Below are positions 35,328 to 43,738 of a DNA stretch of 64,000 bases, piece by piece. Made by a program: the position numbers and the translations under genes. Under the pieces are notes generated by a model. The model made no database searches. It was not told where the DNA came from and was given only the letters and a program-made list of their open reading frames with translations. The stretch is from Streptomyces sp. WAC 01529. Its GTDB lineage: Bacteria > Actinomycetota > Actinomycetes > Streptomycetales > Streptomycetaceae. The stretch covers positions 310,001 to 374,000 of the forward strand of contig NZ_CP029617.1 in NCBI RefSeq assembly GCF_003945545.1. Reading direction: 5' to 3'. Every line of letters starts with the position of its first letter. Position 1 is the stretch's first letter.

Positions 35328-37892
35328 GTGCTGAAGGCGACACTCAGGAGCTTCCTCGCGCACAAGGGCAGGCTCGTCCTGTCCGCCCTCGCCGTCATCC
35401 TCTCGGTCGCGTTCGTCGCGGGCAGCCTGATCTTCTCGGACACGGTGACCCGCACCTTCGACCGCCTGTTCGCCTCCACCTCGGCCGACGTGCTGGTCGC
35501 CCCGGAGGAGGACCTCGACGAGTCGGTGCCCTCCGGACGGACGCCGACGCTGCCCGAGAGCCTCAAGGAGAAGGTGGCGCGGGTCGAGGGTGTCGCGGAC
35601 GCCCATCTCGACGCCTCCGTCGAGAACGTCACCGTCGTCGACCGCGACAACGAATCGGTGGGCCCCACGACCGGCGCGCCCACCATCGCCACCAACTGGT
35701 ACGTCACCGACCGCAGCCCCGTGAAGCTCACCTCGGGCCACGCCCCGCGCGGCGCGGGGCAGGCGATGCTGGACGCGGACACGGCCGACGCGAAGGACGT
35801 GGAGATCGGCGACACCCTCACCGTCCTCGCCCGCCCCGGCTCGTTCAAGGTCGAGATCGTCGGCATCGCCACCTTCACCACCACGAACCCCGGCGCCGCC
35901 CTCGTCTTCCTGGACACCCCGACCGCCCAGCGCAAGCTCCTCGGCTCGGCGGACGTGGCGTCGAGCATCTCGGTGACCGCGGAGAAGGGCGTGGACGACG
36001 GCGTGCTGAAGCGCCGGATCGCCAAAGAAGTGGGCGCGGGCTACGACCTGCAGACCGCCGACGAACAGGCCGAGTCCGCCGCGTCCTCGCTCGGCGGCTT
36101 CCTGGACGTCATCAAGTACGTGATGCTCGGCTTCGCCGGTGTCGCCGTGCTCGTGGGCATCTTCCTGATCGTCAACACGTTCTCGATGCTGGTCGCGCAG
36201 CGCACCCGCGAGCTGGGCCTGCTGCGCGCGCTCGGCGCCGACCGCAGGCAGGTGCGCCGCTCGGTGCTCATCGAGGCGCTGCTGCTCGGTCTGGTCGGCT
36301 CGACGCTGGGGCTCGCCGTCGGCATAGGGCTCGCCCTCGGCCTCATCGAGCTGATGGGCGCGCTCGGGATGAACCTCAAGTCGACGGAGATGGTCGTCAC
36401 CTGGGTGACCCCTGTCTCCTCCTACGTCGTCGGGGTCGGCGTCACCTTCGTCGCGGCGTACCTCCCCGCCCGCCGGGCCGCGCACGTCTCGCCGATGGCG
36501 GCGCTCGCGGACGCGGAGATCGCCGGGGTGGGGCGGCCGCTCAAGGTGCGGGCGGTGGCGGGGGCCGTCGTCGCGGTGGCCGGGGCGGCCGCCCTGGTGG
36601 GCTGCGCGGTCGCCGACGAGACCTCGTCGGCGGCCTCCCTGCTCGGACTCGGCATCGTCCTGACCCTCGTCGCCACCGTCATCGCGGGGCCGCTCCTGGT
36701 GCGTCCGGTGATCCGGGTGCTCGGCGGCGCGTTCCCCGCGCTCTTCGGCTCGGTCGGCCGGATGAGCCAGCGCAACGCGCTGCGCAACCCGCGCCGCACG
36801 GGGGCGACGGCGGCCGCGCTGATGGTGGGGCTCGCGCTGGTCGGCGGCCTCTCGGTGGCGAGCGCGTCGATGACCAAGTCGTTCGACCGGCAGATCGACG
36901 AGACGCTCGGCGCCGACTTCGTCGTGCAGAACAGCACCTTCATGCCGTTCTCCCCGGAGATCACCGGCAAGGTCGAGGAGACCGAAGGCGCGGGCCTCGT
37001 CGTACGCCAGCGCTTCAGCCCCATCGAGGTGGCACTGCCCGACGGCGAGAAGGTGGAGACGACCGCGGCCGGGTACGACACGCGGCTCGACGAGGTCGCC
37101 AACCTCAAGTTCGCCGAGGGCAGTACGCGAGCCGCGCTCGCGCCCGGGCGCATCGGCATGGACAAGGAGTTCGCGACCGAGCACGAGGTGCGCGTCGGTG
37201 ACGTGCTGCCGGTGACGTTCCCCGGTGGGCGTGCGGCGAAGCTGACGGTGGGGGCGTTCACCGATCAGGCCTCGCCCGAGGGTTTCGCCGTCGAGGGCGG
37301 GCTCTTCCTCGGGCTCGACACGGTCGAGAAGTACGTGCCGGACGGGCAGGACTCGGCCGTGTACGTCAACGCCGCCCCCGGCACTGACGCGGACGCCCTG
37401 CGCGCCCGCCTGGAGAAGACCCTCGATCCGTATCCGCAGGTGCAGGTGCGCGACCAGGCCGACTACAAGGAGCTGATCCGCCAGCAGATCGCCGTGATGC
37501 TCTACCTCGTCTACGCGCTGCTCGGGCTCGCGATCGTCATCGCGGTGCTCGGGGTGGTCAACACCCTGGCGCTGTCGGTCGTGGAGCGCACCCGGGAGAT
37601 CGGACTGCTGCGCGCCATCGGCCTCGGGCGGCGTCAGCTGCGCCGGATGATCCGCCTGGAGTCGGTGGTGATCGCGGTGTTCGGGGCGGTGCTGGGGCTC
37701 GCGCTCGGTCTGGTCTGGGGTGTCGCCGTACAGCAGGTGCTCGCGCTCCAGGGCATGAAGGAGCTGGCGTTCCCGTGGACGACGATCCTCGCGGTGGTGA
37801 TCGGCTCGGTGGTCGTGGGCCTGGCCGCGGCGCTGCTGCCCGCGCTGCGCGCGTCCCGGATGAACGTACTGGAGGCCATCGCGCACGAGTGA
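35328..37892 (+). CDS. FtsX-like ABC permease (MacB-type), two-repeat form
   Basis: An 854-residue membrane permease pairing with the ATPase just upstream. One N-terminal membrane helix (LVLSALAVILSVAFVAGSLI) precedes a large extracytoplasmic domain. FtsX cores are visible at residues about 265-395 and 720-850 (NTFSMLVAQRTRELGLLRAL and NTLALSVVERTREIGLLRAI), so the protein is an internal duplication. It starts with GTG behind GAGGCGGGG. The substrate may be a lipoprotein, peptide or drug; the sequence does not say. Confidence 0.92.
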   Translation: MLKATLRSFLAHKGRLVLSALAVILSVAFVAGSLIFSDTVTRTFDRLFASTSADVLVAPEEDLDESVPSGRTPTLPESLKEKVARVEGVADAHLDASVENVTVVDRDNESVGPTTGAPTIATNWYVTDRSPVKLTSGHAPRGAGQAMLDADTADAKDVEIGDTLTVLARPGSFKVEIVGIATFTTTNPGAALVFLDTPTAQRKLLGSADVASSISVTAEKGVDDGVLKRRIAKEVGAGYDLQTADEQAESAASSLGGFLDVIKYVMLGFAGVAVLVGIFLIVNTFSMLVAQRTRELGLLRALGADRRQVRRSVLIEALLLGLVGSTLGLAVGIGLALGLIELMGALGMNLKSTEMVVTWVTPVSSYVVGVGVTFVAAYLPARRAAHVSPMAALADAEIAGVGRPLKVRAVAGAVVAVAGAAALVGCAVADETSSAASLLGLGIVLTLVATVIAGPLLVRPVIRVLGGAFPALFGSVGRMSQRNALRNPRRTGATAAALMVGLALVGGLSVASASMTKSFDRQIDETLGADFVVQNSTFMPFSPEITGKVEETEGAGLVVRQRFSPIEVALPDGEKVETTAAGYDTRLDEVANLKFAEGSTRAALAPGRIGMDKEFATEHEVRVGDVLPVTFPGGRAAKLTVGAFTDQASPEGFAVEGGLFLGLDTVEKYVPDGQDSAVYVNAAPGTDADALRARLEKTLDPYPQVQVRDQADYKELIRQQIAVMLYLVYALLGLAIVIAVLGVVNTLALSVVERTREIGLLRAIGLGRRQLRRMIRLESVVIAVFGAVLGLALGLVWGVAVQQVLALQGMKELAFPWTTILAVVIGSVVVGLAAALLPALRASRMNVLEAIAHE

Positions 37893-37921
37893 GGGGCGGG
37901 GTCCGCGGACCGCCCCCGCCC
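37893..37921 (+). terminator. Probable hairpin terminator after the FtsX-like gene
   Basis: A perfect GGTCCGCGGACC core (37900-37911) is flanked by G-rich and C-rich arms right after the stop codon. Confidence 0.5.
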
Positions 37922-37978
37922 TGTCCGCATTCTGGGAATCATCTGCGGCGCGGCCCGGGCCGGTGATGAGATGGATCC

Positions 37979-38404
37979 ATGGACGATCTTCGGATACGGG
38001 CCGCTGTGCCCGAGGACCTGGACGCCGTGCTCGCCTTCTGGAAGGTGGCCGCCGAGGGCACGAGCATCAGTGACGACAGCACCGGAGTGGAGCGCCTGGT
38101 CTCCCGCGACCCCGAGGCGCTGATCCTCGCCGAGCGCGGCGGGGATCTCGCGGGCACGGTCATCGCGGGCTTCGACGGCTGGCGCTGCCATCTGTACCGC
38201 CTCGCCGTCCACCCCGAGCACCGCCGCCAGGGTGTGGGGTCGGCGCTGCTGGCCGCCGCGGAGGAACGCTTCGTACGCCTGGGCGGGCGGCGCGGGGACG
38301 CGATGGTCCTGGACCGCAATGACCTCGCCCACCACACCTGGCGCGCGGCGGGCTACGCCCCCGAACCGCAGTGGAGCCGCTGGGTGAAGCACCTCACGGA
38401 CTGA
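37979..38404 (+). CDS. GNAT family N-acetyltransferase
   Basis: A 141-residue single-domain acetyltransferase. LAVHPEHRRQGVGSALLAAA is the acetyl-CoA-binding motif (Q/R-x-x-G-x-G), and RNDLAHHTWRAAGYAPEPQW ends the fold. The start ATG has a modest GAGATGG site. It is flanked by the ABC exporter and the CNNM pair in the same direction but has its own upstream gap. The substrate is unknown. Confidence 0.85.
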   Translation: MDDLRIRAAVPEDLDAVLAFWKVAAEGTSISDDSTGVERLVSRDPEALILAERGGDLAGTVIAGFDGWRCHLYRLAVHPEHRRQGVGSALLAAAEERFVRLGGRRGDAMVLDRNDLAHHTWRAAGYAPEPQWSRWVKHLTD

Positions 38405-38502
38405 GTCCGGACCTGGCTCCAGGGGAGTTCCGGAGTGGTTTTGCTGATCCTTTACCATGGACGCACTACTCGTATCCGATTGAAAGGTGTGAGCGTCCGC
38501 CC

Positions 38503-38580
38503 ATGGGCGAGCCTCCTAGTACCCGACATCGCGCATTCCTTCCGCCCCTGCCCGATCATGGGACGGAGGTGACCCGATGA
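38503..38580 (+). CDS. Possible 25-residue leader peptide coupled to CNNM gene
   Basis: A short open frame (MGEPPSTRHRAFLPPLPDHG, then TEVTR) with AAAGGTG about 15 bases upstream. Its stop overlaps the start of the next gene as ATGA, so translation would be coupled. It could be a regulatory leader or simply chance; no family is recognisable. Confidence 0.35.
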   Translation: MGEPPSTRHRAFLPPLPDHGTEVTR

Positions 38581-39908
38581 CCGAAGTGCTCCTGCTCCTC
38601 GTGGCGGTGCTGCTCTGCGTGATGTGCGGTGTCTTCGTCGCGGCGGAGTTCTCCCTCACCACGGTCGAGCGCAGCGAGCTGGAGCGGGCGGCCGAGCGCG
38701 GCGAGCGCGGCGCCGCCGGCGCCCTCAAGGCCGTCAAGAACCTCACCTTCCAGCTCTCGGGCGCCCAGCTCGGCATCACCGTCACCAACCTCGTGGTCGG
38801 TATGCTCTCGGAGCCCTCGATCGCCAAGCTGATCGCGGGCCCGCTGCGGGACGTCGGCCTGCCCCGCTCGGCGGCGTCCTCGGTCGCCCTGGTCATCGGT
38901 ACGGCGCTTTCGACGGTCTTCTTGATGGTCATCGGCGAGCTGGTCCCCAAGAACTGGGCGATCTCCTCCCCGCTCGCCGTCGCCAAGCGGGTGGCGACGC
39001 CGCAGCGGCTGTTCAGCGCCGCGTTCCGGCCGTTCATCGCCCATCTGAACAACACGGCGAACCGTTCGGTGCGCCGTTTCGGCATCGAGCCTACCGAGGA
39101 GCTGGCCTCCGCGCGCGGCCCCAAGGAGCTGATCGCCCTCGCCCGGCACTCCGCCAAGGAGGGCGCGCTGGAGGCGGACACCGCCGAGCTGTTCGTGCGC
39201 ACGCTGAACCTCGCCGACCTCAGCGCGGAGAACGTGATGACGCCGCGCGTCCAGGTGATGGCCCTCGACGCCCACGCGACCTGCGAGGACGTGGCGAACG
39301 CGACGCGTGCCACGGGGCTGTCCCGCTTCCCCGTCTACCGCGGCAACCTCGACTCGGTGGTCGGCGTCGCCCACATCAAGGACGTACTCGCCGTACCGGC
39401 CGAACGCCGCGCACGTGTGCCCGTCGCCGAACTGATGCGCGAGCCCCTGCTCGTCCCGGAGTCGCTGACCGTCGACCGGCTGCTCGACCGGCTCTCGGGC
39501 AAGCGCACGATGGCCGTGGTCATCGACGAGTACGGCGGCACCGCCGGAGTCGCCACCCTGGAGGACATCGTCGAGGAGGTCGTCGGCGAGGTACGGGACG
39601 AGCACGACCCGCACGAGACGCCCGACATCGCCCACGCGGGCGCCGACGACGACGGCAGGGCCCTCTACTCCGCCGACGGCGCGGCCCGTACCGACCAGCT
39701 CGCGCGGGTCGGCCTGCGCGCCCCCGACGGGCCCTACGAGACCCTCGCCGGGCTCGTCGCCACCGAACTCGGCCGCATCCCGGCCGTCGGCGACAGTGTC
39801 GAGGTCGGCGGCTGGCGGCTCGACGTGACGGACGCCGCCGGGCGGCGCGCCGCGCGCGTCCTGCTGCATGCCCCGTTGACCGCGGACGAGGCGGAGGACG
39901 CCCGATGA
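38577..39908 (+). CDS. CNNM/CorC-type transporter (DUF21, CBS pair, CorC_HlyC)
   Basis: A 443-residue membrane protein. An N-terminal DUF21 (CNNM) domain with about four membrane segments covers residues 1-200 (FVAAEFSLTTVERSELE, IGELVPKNWAISSPLAVAKR). A CBS pair follows at about 215-335 (VMTPRVQVMALD, RFPVYRGNLDSVVGVAHIKD). A C-terminal CorC_HlyC domain is at about 350-430. The family transports or senses magnesium and sodium. GGAGGTG precedes the ATG. The stop overlaps the next gene as ATGA. Confidence 0.92.
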   Translation: MTEVLLLLVAVLLCVMCGVFVAAEFSLTTVERSELERAAERGERGAAGALKAVKNLTFQLSGAQLGITVTNLVVGMLSEPSIAKLIAGPLRDVGLPRSAASSVALVIGTALSTVFLMVIGELVPKNWAISSPLAVAKRVATPQRLFSAAFRPFIAHLNNTANRSVRRFGIEPTEELASARGPKELIALARHSAKEGALEADTAELFVRTLNLADLSAENVMTPRVQVMALDAHATCEDVANATRATGLSRFPVYRGNLDSVVGVAHIKDVLAVPAERRARVPVAELMREPLLVPESLTVDRLLDRLSGKRTMAVVIDEYGGTAGVATLEDIVEEVVGEVRDEHDPHETPDIAHAGADDDGRALYSADGAARTDQLARVGLRAPDGPYETLAGLVATELGRIPAVGDSVEVGGWRLDVTDAAGRRAARVLLHAPLTADEAEDAR

Positions 39909-40918
39909 TCGCCATCCAGTTGTTGATCGGTTTCGCGACGCTCGTCGTCAACGGCTTCTTCGTGGGCGCCGAGTTCGCCCTCATCTCCGTACGCCGCAGC
40001 CAGATCGAACCGCACGCCGACGAGGGCGACCGGCGCGCCAAGAGCGTGCTGTGGGGCCTCAAGCACGTGTCCGCGCTGATGGCGGCCGCGCAGCTGGGCA
40101 TCACGCTGTGCACGCTCATCCTCGGTGTCGTCGCGGAGCCGGCGATCGCGCATCTCCTGGAGCCCGCGTTCGACGCGGTCGGGGTGCCGCACGGCCTGGT
40201 GCACCCCATCTCCTTCGTCATCGCGCTGACCCTGGCGACCTATCTGCACATGCTGCTCGGCGAGATGATCCCCAAGAACATCGCGCTCGCCGAGCCGGTG
40301 CGCACCGCGCTGCTGCTCGGTCCGCCGCTGGTGGCGCTCGCGCGGGCGCTGCGCCCGGTGATCTTCGCGATCAACGCGTTCGCCAACGGGCTGCTGAAGC
40401 TGTTGCGGGTCGAGGCGAAGGACGAGGTCTCGGCGAGCTTCTCCGACGACGACCTGGCCCGCATGGTCAAGGACTCCGGTGACGCGGGCCTGATCGACGA
40501 CCGCGCGCAGGAGCGGCTGCACGACGCGCTCGAACTGGGCCGCCGTCCGGTCAGGGACGTGGTCCTGCCGCTGGAGGACGTGGTCTACGCGCGCGTGGGC
40601 GTCACTCCGGAGCAGTTGGAGAGCCTCTCGGCCGAGTCGGGGTTCTCCCGCTTCCCGGTCGTCGACGAGGGGCGTCGCATCGTCGGCTATCTGCACGTCA
40701 AGGACGCCCTGGACCGGGCGCCGCGCGATCTGCCGTTCCGGGTGCCGGACATGCGGAAGATCGCCCAGGTGCGCGAGACGACGCCGCTCGACGACGTGCT
40801 GACCGCGATGCGGGGCAGCCGTACGCACGTGGCCGCGGTGCTCGGCTCCGACGGCAGGCTCGCCGGCATGGTCACCATGGAGGACGTGCTGCGGGAGCTG
40901 TTCGGGCAGCGGGTGTAG
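39905..40918 (+). CDS. CNNM/CorC-type transporter, second copy (DUF21 and CBS pair)
   Basis: A 337-residue paralogue of the preceding gene, translationally coupled to it by ATGA. DUF21 covers residues about 1-190 (FFVGAEFALISVRRSQIEP, LGEMIPKNIALAEPVRTAL). The CBS pair lies at about 215-335 (VVLPLEDVVYARVG, RFPVVDEGRRIVGYLHVKDA). It lacks the C-terminal CorC_HlyC domain of the first copy. Tandem coupled CNNM genes of unequal length are common in actinobacteria and may form a heterodimer; that is inference. Confidence 0.92.
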   Translation: MIAIQLLIGFATLVVNGFFVGAEFALISVRRSQIEPHADEGDRRAKSVLWGLKHVSALMAAAQLGITLCTLILGVVAEPAIAHLLEPAFDAVGVPHGLVHPISFVIALTLATYLHMLLGEMIPKNIALAEPVRTALLLGPPLVALARALRPVIFAINAFANGLLKLLRVEAKDEVSASFSDDDLARMVKDSGDAGLIDDRAQERLHDALELGRRPVRDVVLPLEDVVYARVGVTPEQLESLSAESGFSRFPVVDEGRRIVGYLHVKDALDRAPRDLPFRVPDMRKIAQVRETTPLDDVLTAMRGSRTHVAAVLGSDGRLAGMVTMEDVLRELFGQRV

Positions 40919-41179
40919 CTAGTCGGCCGGGGCCCGGGGCGCGGTGGTGCGCGCCGGGTTCGGCCGCTCCGTGAGGCCGGGGCCGCCCGCCCCGGCCCCG
41001 GAGGCGCCGATCGCGGTCAGGACCGCGAGGAGCGCCGCCAGACCGGCGGTGGCGAAGGCGGCGCCCCAGGCGACATCCAGGAGGCTCGTCGCCCCGGCGA
41101 CCAGCACGGCGGCCAGCGCCTGCGCGAAAGTACGGATCGCGCGCTCCGCCGTGGCCTTCCAGAACGCTGCGGTCCACAT
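40919..41179 (-). CDS. r1t-type holin family protein, lone
   Basis: An 86-residue membrane protein resembling the phage r1t holin family: MWTAAFWKATAERAIRTFAQ, then ALAAVLVAGATSLLDVAWGA and FATAGLAALLAVLTAIGA, giving two membrane segments. No endolysin, tail or other phage gene is nearby, so it is a domesticated or solitary holin. It begins at ATG 41179 with a weak site and is convergent with the second CNNM gene; the stops almost touch. Confidence 0.72.
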   Translation of the reverse strand: MWTAAFWKATAERAIRTFAQALAAVLVAGATSLLDVAWGAAFATAGLAALLAVLTAIGASGAGAGGPGLTERPNPARTTAPRAPAD

Positions 41180-41348
41180 GGCGGGCTCGCTCTCTCGCGA
41201 CGGCGGTGTGTCTACGGCATACCGCCGCCGCGGCGCTCTGCCCAGACGCGCGGCAGCGCGGGCCCAGGCCGGAGGCCGGTGACGTGGCCGGTCCCTGGCG
41301 CCGGTCCCCGCTGAGCTGACACCGCGGCGGGATACCATCGCTTTCGCC

Positions 41349-42128
41349 ATGGAGATGAATGCCAACTACACCAGTCTTGTCGCGCTCGGCGACTCCTTCA
41401 CCGAGGGCATGTCGGACCTGCTGCCCGACGGCACCTACCGCGGCTGGGCCGACCTCCTGGCCGCGCGGATGGCGGCGCACACGCCCGGTTTCCGCTACGC
41501 GAACCTCGCGGTGCGCGGCAAGCTCATCGGGCAGATCGTCGCCGAACAGGTGGACGTGGCGGCCGCGATGCAGGCCGACGTGGTCACCCTGGTGGGCGGC
41601 CTCAACGACACCTTGCGGCCCAAGTGCGACATGAAGCGCGTACGCGACCTCCTCGAAGAGGCCGTGGAACGCCTCGCCCCCTCCTGCAAACAGCTCGTCC
41701 TGATGCGCAGCCCGGGGCGGAACGGTCCCGTGATGGAGCGGTTCCGTCCGCGCATGGAGGAGCTGTTCGCCCACATAGACGACCTGGCGTCCCGGCATGA
41801 CGCGCTGGTCGTGGACCTGTACGGCGCGTCCGTCCTCGGGGACCAGCGCATGTGGGACGTGGACCGGCTGCACCTCACGGCCGAGGGGCACCGCAGGGTG
41901 GCCGAGGCCGTGTGGCAGGCGCTCGGCCACGCGCCGGAGGAGGACTGGCAGACCCCGCTCTCCGAGTCCGCGCCCCTCAGGTGGGCCGCGCGCCGTGTCG
42001 CCGACGCCCGGTTCGCCCGCCAGCACCTGGTGCCGTGGATCGGGCGCCGTCTGACCGGCCGCTCCTCCGGTGACGGCCGCCCGCCCAAGCGGCCCGAGCT
42101 GCTGCCTTACGACGGTCCGCTCCCCTAG
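41349..42128 (+). CDS. SGNH/GDSL hydrolase family protein
   Basis: A 259-residue lipase/esterase-like hydrolase without a signal peptide. The SGNH blocks are present: VALGDSFTEGMSD (Ser nucleophile), the Gly in AVRGKLIG, VGGLNDTLRP (Asn) and DRLHLTAEGHRRVA (Asp-x-x-His). The C-terminus is basic and Pro-rich. Two ATGs (41349, 41355) could start it. It lies upstream of purB but seems a separate unit. The substrate is unknown. Confidence 0.9.
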   Translation: MEMNANYTSLVALGDSFTEGMSDLLPDGTYRGWADLLAARMAAHTPGFRYANLAVRGKLIGQIVAEQVDVAAAMQADVVTLVGGLNDTLRPKCDMKRVRDLLEEAVERLAPSCKQLVLMRSPGRNGPVMERFRPRMEELFAHIDDLASRHDALVVDLYGASVLGDQRMWDVDRLHLTAEGHRRVAEAVWQALGHAPEEDWQTPLSESAPLRWAARRVADARFARQHLVPWIGRRLTGRSSGDGRPPKRPELLPYDGPLP

Positions 42129-42200
42129 CCCGTGTAGCCCGTGCCCCTTTCGTAGCTTCCGACGAACAGGGCCGTGGCGCTGGCCTGCATGAATGCCCAG

Positions 42201-42206
42201 TAGAAT
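42201..42206 (+). promoter_or_regulatory. -10 element suggesting leaderless purB transcript
   Basis: TAGAAT ends eight bases before the purB GTG at 42215, and no ribosome site precedes that start. Transcription would begin at or within two bases of the start codon. A clear -35 box is not visible. Confidence 0.45.
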
Positions 42207-42214
42207 CCGTACAC

Positions 42215-43657
42215 GTGACTGCTGCGCCTGCAAAGCCCCGTATCCCGAACGTCCTCGCGGGACGTTATGCCTCCGCCGAGCTCGCCACCCTCTGGTCGCC
42301 CGAGCAGAAGGTGAAGCTGGAGCGTCAGCTCTGGCTCGCCGTGCTGCGCGCGCAGAAGGACCTCGGGATCGAGGTCCCGGACGCCGCCATCGCCGACTAC
42401 GAGCGCGTCCTCGACCAGGTCGACCTGGCCTCCATCGCCGAGCGCGAGAAGGTCACGCGCCACGACGTGAAGGCCCGCATCGAGGAGTTCAACGCCCTCG
42501 CCGGGCACGAGCACGTGCACAAGGGCATGACCTCGCGCGACCTCACCGAGAACGTCGAGCAGCTGCAGATCAGGCTCTCCCTGGAGCTGATCCGCTCCCG
42601 TACCGTCGCGGTCCTCGCCCGGCTCGGCAAGCTCGCGGGTGAGTACGCCGAGCTGGTCATGGCGGGCCGCTCGCACAACGTGGCCGCGCAGGCGACGACG
42701 CTGGGCAAGCGCTTCGCGACCGGCGCCGACGAACTCCTCGTCGCCTACCGCCGCCTCGACGACCTCCTCGGCCGCTACCCGCTGCGCGGCATCAAGGGCC
42801 CGGTCGGCACCGCCCAGGACATGCTCGACCTGCTCGGCGGCGACGCGGACAAGCTCACCGAGCTGGAGGACCGGATCGCCGGGCACCTCGACTTCGACCG
42901 CGCGTTCACCTCGGTCGGCCAGGTCTACCCCCGCTCGCTGGACTACGAGGTCGTCACCGCGCTGGTGCAGGTCGCCTCCGCGCCGTCCTCGCTCGCCAAG
43001 ACGATCCGGCTGATGGCCGGGCACGAGCTGGTCACCGAGGGCTTCAAGCCGGGCCAGGTCGGCTCGTCCGCGATGCCGCACAAGATGAACACCCGCTCCT
43101 GCGAGCGCGTCAACGGCCTCACCGTCATCCTGCGCGGCTACGCCTCGATGACCGGCGAGCTGGCGGGCGACCAGTGGAACGAGGGCGACGTCTCCTGCTC
43201 GGTCGTGCGCCGGGTCGCGCTGCCCGACGCGTTCTTCGCGCTCGACGGCCTCCTGGAGACCTTCCTGACCGTGCTCGACGAGTTCGGCGCCTTCCCGGCG
43301 GTCGTCGCGCGCGAGCTGGACCGCTACCTCCCCTTCCTCGCCACCACCAAGGTCCTGATGGCCTCGGTGCGCGCGGGCGTCGGCCGCGAGGAGGCCCACG
43401 AGGCGATCAAGGAGAACGCGGTCGCCTCCGCGCTCGCCATGCGCGAGCAGGGCGCCGAGCGCAACGAACTGCTCGACAAGCTCGCGGCGGACTCCCGCAT
43501 CCCGCTCGACCGCGCGCAGCTCGACGAGCTGATGGCCGACAAGCTCTCCTTCACGGGGGCGGCGAGCGCCCAGGTCGCCACGGTCGTCGCGCAGATCGAG
43601 GCGCTCCTCAAGGAGCACCCGGAGGCCGCGGCGTACACGCCGGGCGCCATTCTCTGA
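42215..43657 (+). CDS. purB: Adenylosuccinate lyase
   Basis: Acts twice in purine synthesis: it cleaves SAICAR to AICAR, and adenylosuccinate to AMP, each time releasing fumarate. The protein has 480 residues. The fumarase-superfamily signature GSSAMPHKMN is clear, AGRSHNVAAQATTLG precedes it, and GHEHVHKGMTSRDLTENVEQ is typical of PurB. The GTG start fits homologues (MTAAPAKPRIPNVLAGRYAS). It has no ribosome site and may be leaderless. A strong terminator follows. Confidence 0.96.
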   Translation: MTAAPAKPRIPNVLAGRYASAELATLWSPEQKVKLERQLWLAVLRAQKDLGIEVPDAAIADYERVLDQVDLASIAEREKVTRHDVKARIEEFNALAGHEHVHKGMTSRDLTENVEQLQIRLSLELIRSRTVAVLARLGKLAGEYAELVMAGRSHNVAAQATTLGKRFATGADELLVAYRRLDDLLGRYPLRGIKGPVGTAQDMLDLLGGDADKLTELEDRIAGHLDFDRAFTSVGQVYPRSLDYEVVTALVQVASAPSSLAKTIRLMAGHELVTEGFKPGQVGSSAMPHKMNTRSCERVNGLTVILRGYASMTGELAGDQWNEGDVSCSVVRRVALPDAFFALDGLLETFLTVLDEFGAFPAVVARELDRYLPFLATTKVLMASVRAGVGREEAHEAIKENAVASALAMREQGAERNELLDKLAADSRIPLDRAQLDELMADKLSFTGAASAQVATVVAQIEALLKEHPEAAAYTPGAIL

Positions 43658-43670
43658 GGCTCGTGCCGCA

Positions 43671-43709
43671 CGCCGCGGCCCCGGGGCATCGTGCCTCGGG
43701 GCCGCGGCG
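43671..43709. terminator. Strong bidirectional terminator between purB and lysA
   Basis: CGCCGCGGCCCCG pairs perfectly with CGGGGCCGCGGCG, a 13-base stem, between convergent genes. Confidence 0.8.
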
Positions 43710-43738
43710 TGTTCCGTGGAGCCACAGGTCCAGGAGAG

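Noticed and set aside
35238..37886. An 882-residue minus-strand open frame
   Set aside because: It is antisense to the FtsX-like permease, very rich in Arg/His/Glu, with no recognisable fold.
40919..41179. Prophage remnant around the holin
   Set aside because: Neighbouring genes are ordinary chromosomal ones, with no integrase, lysin, structural gene or att repeat.
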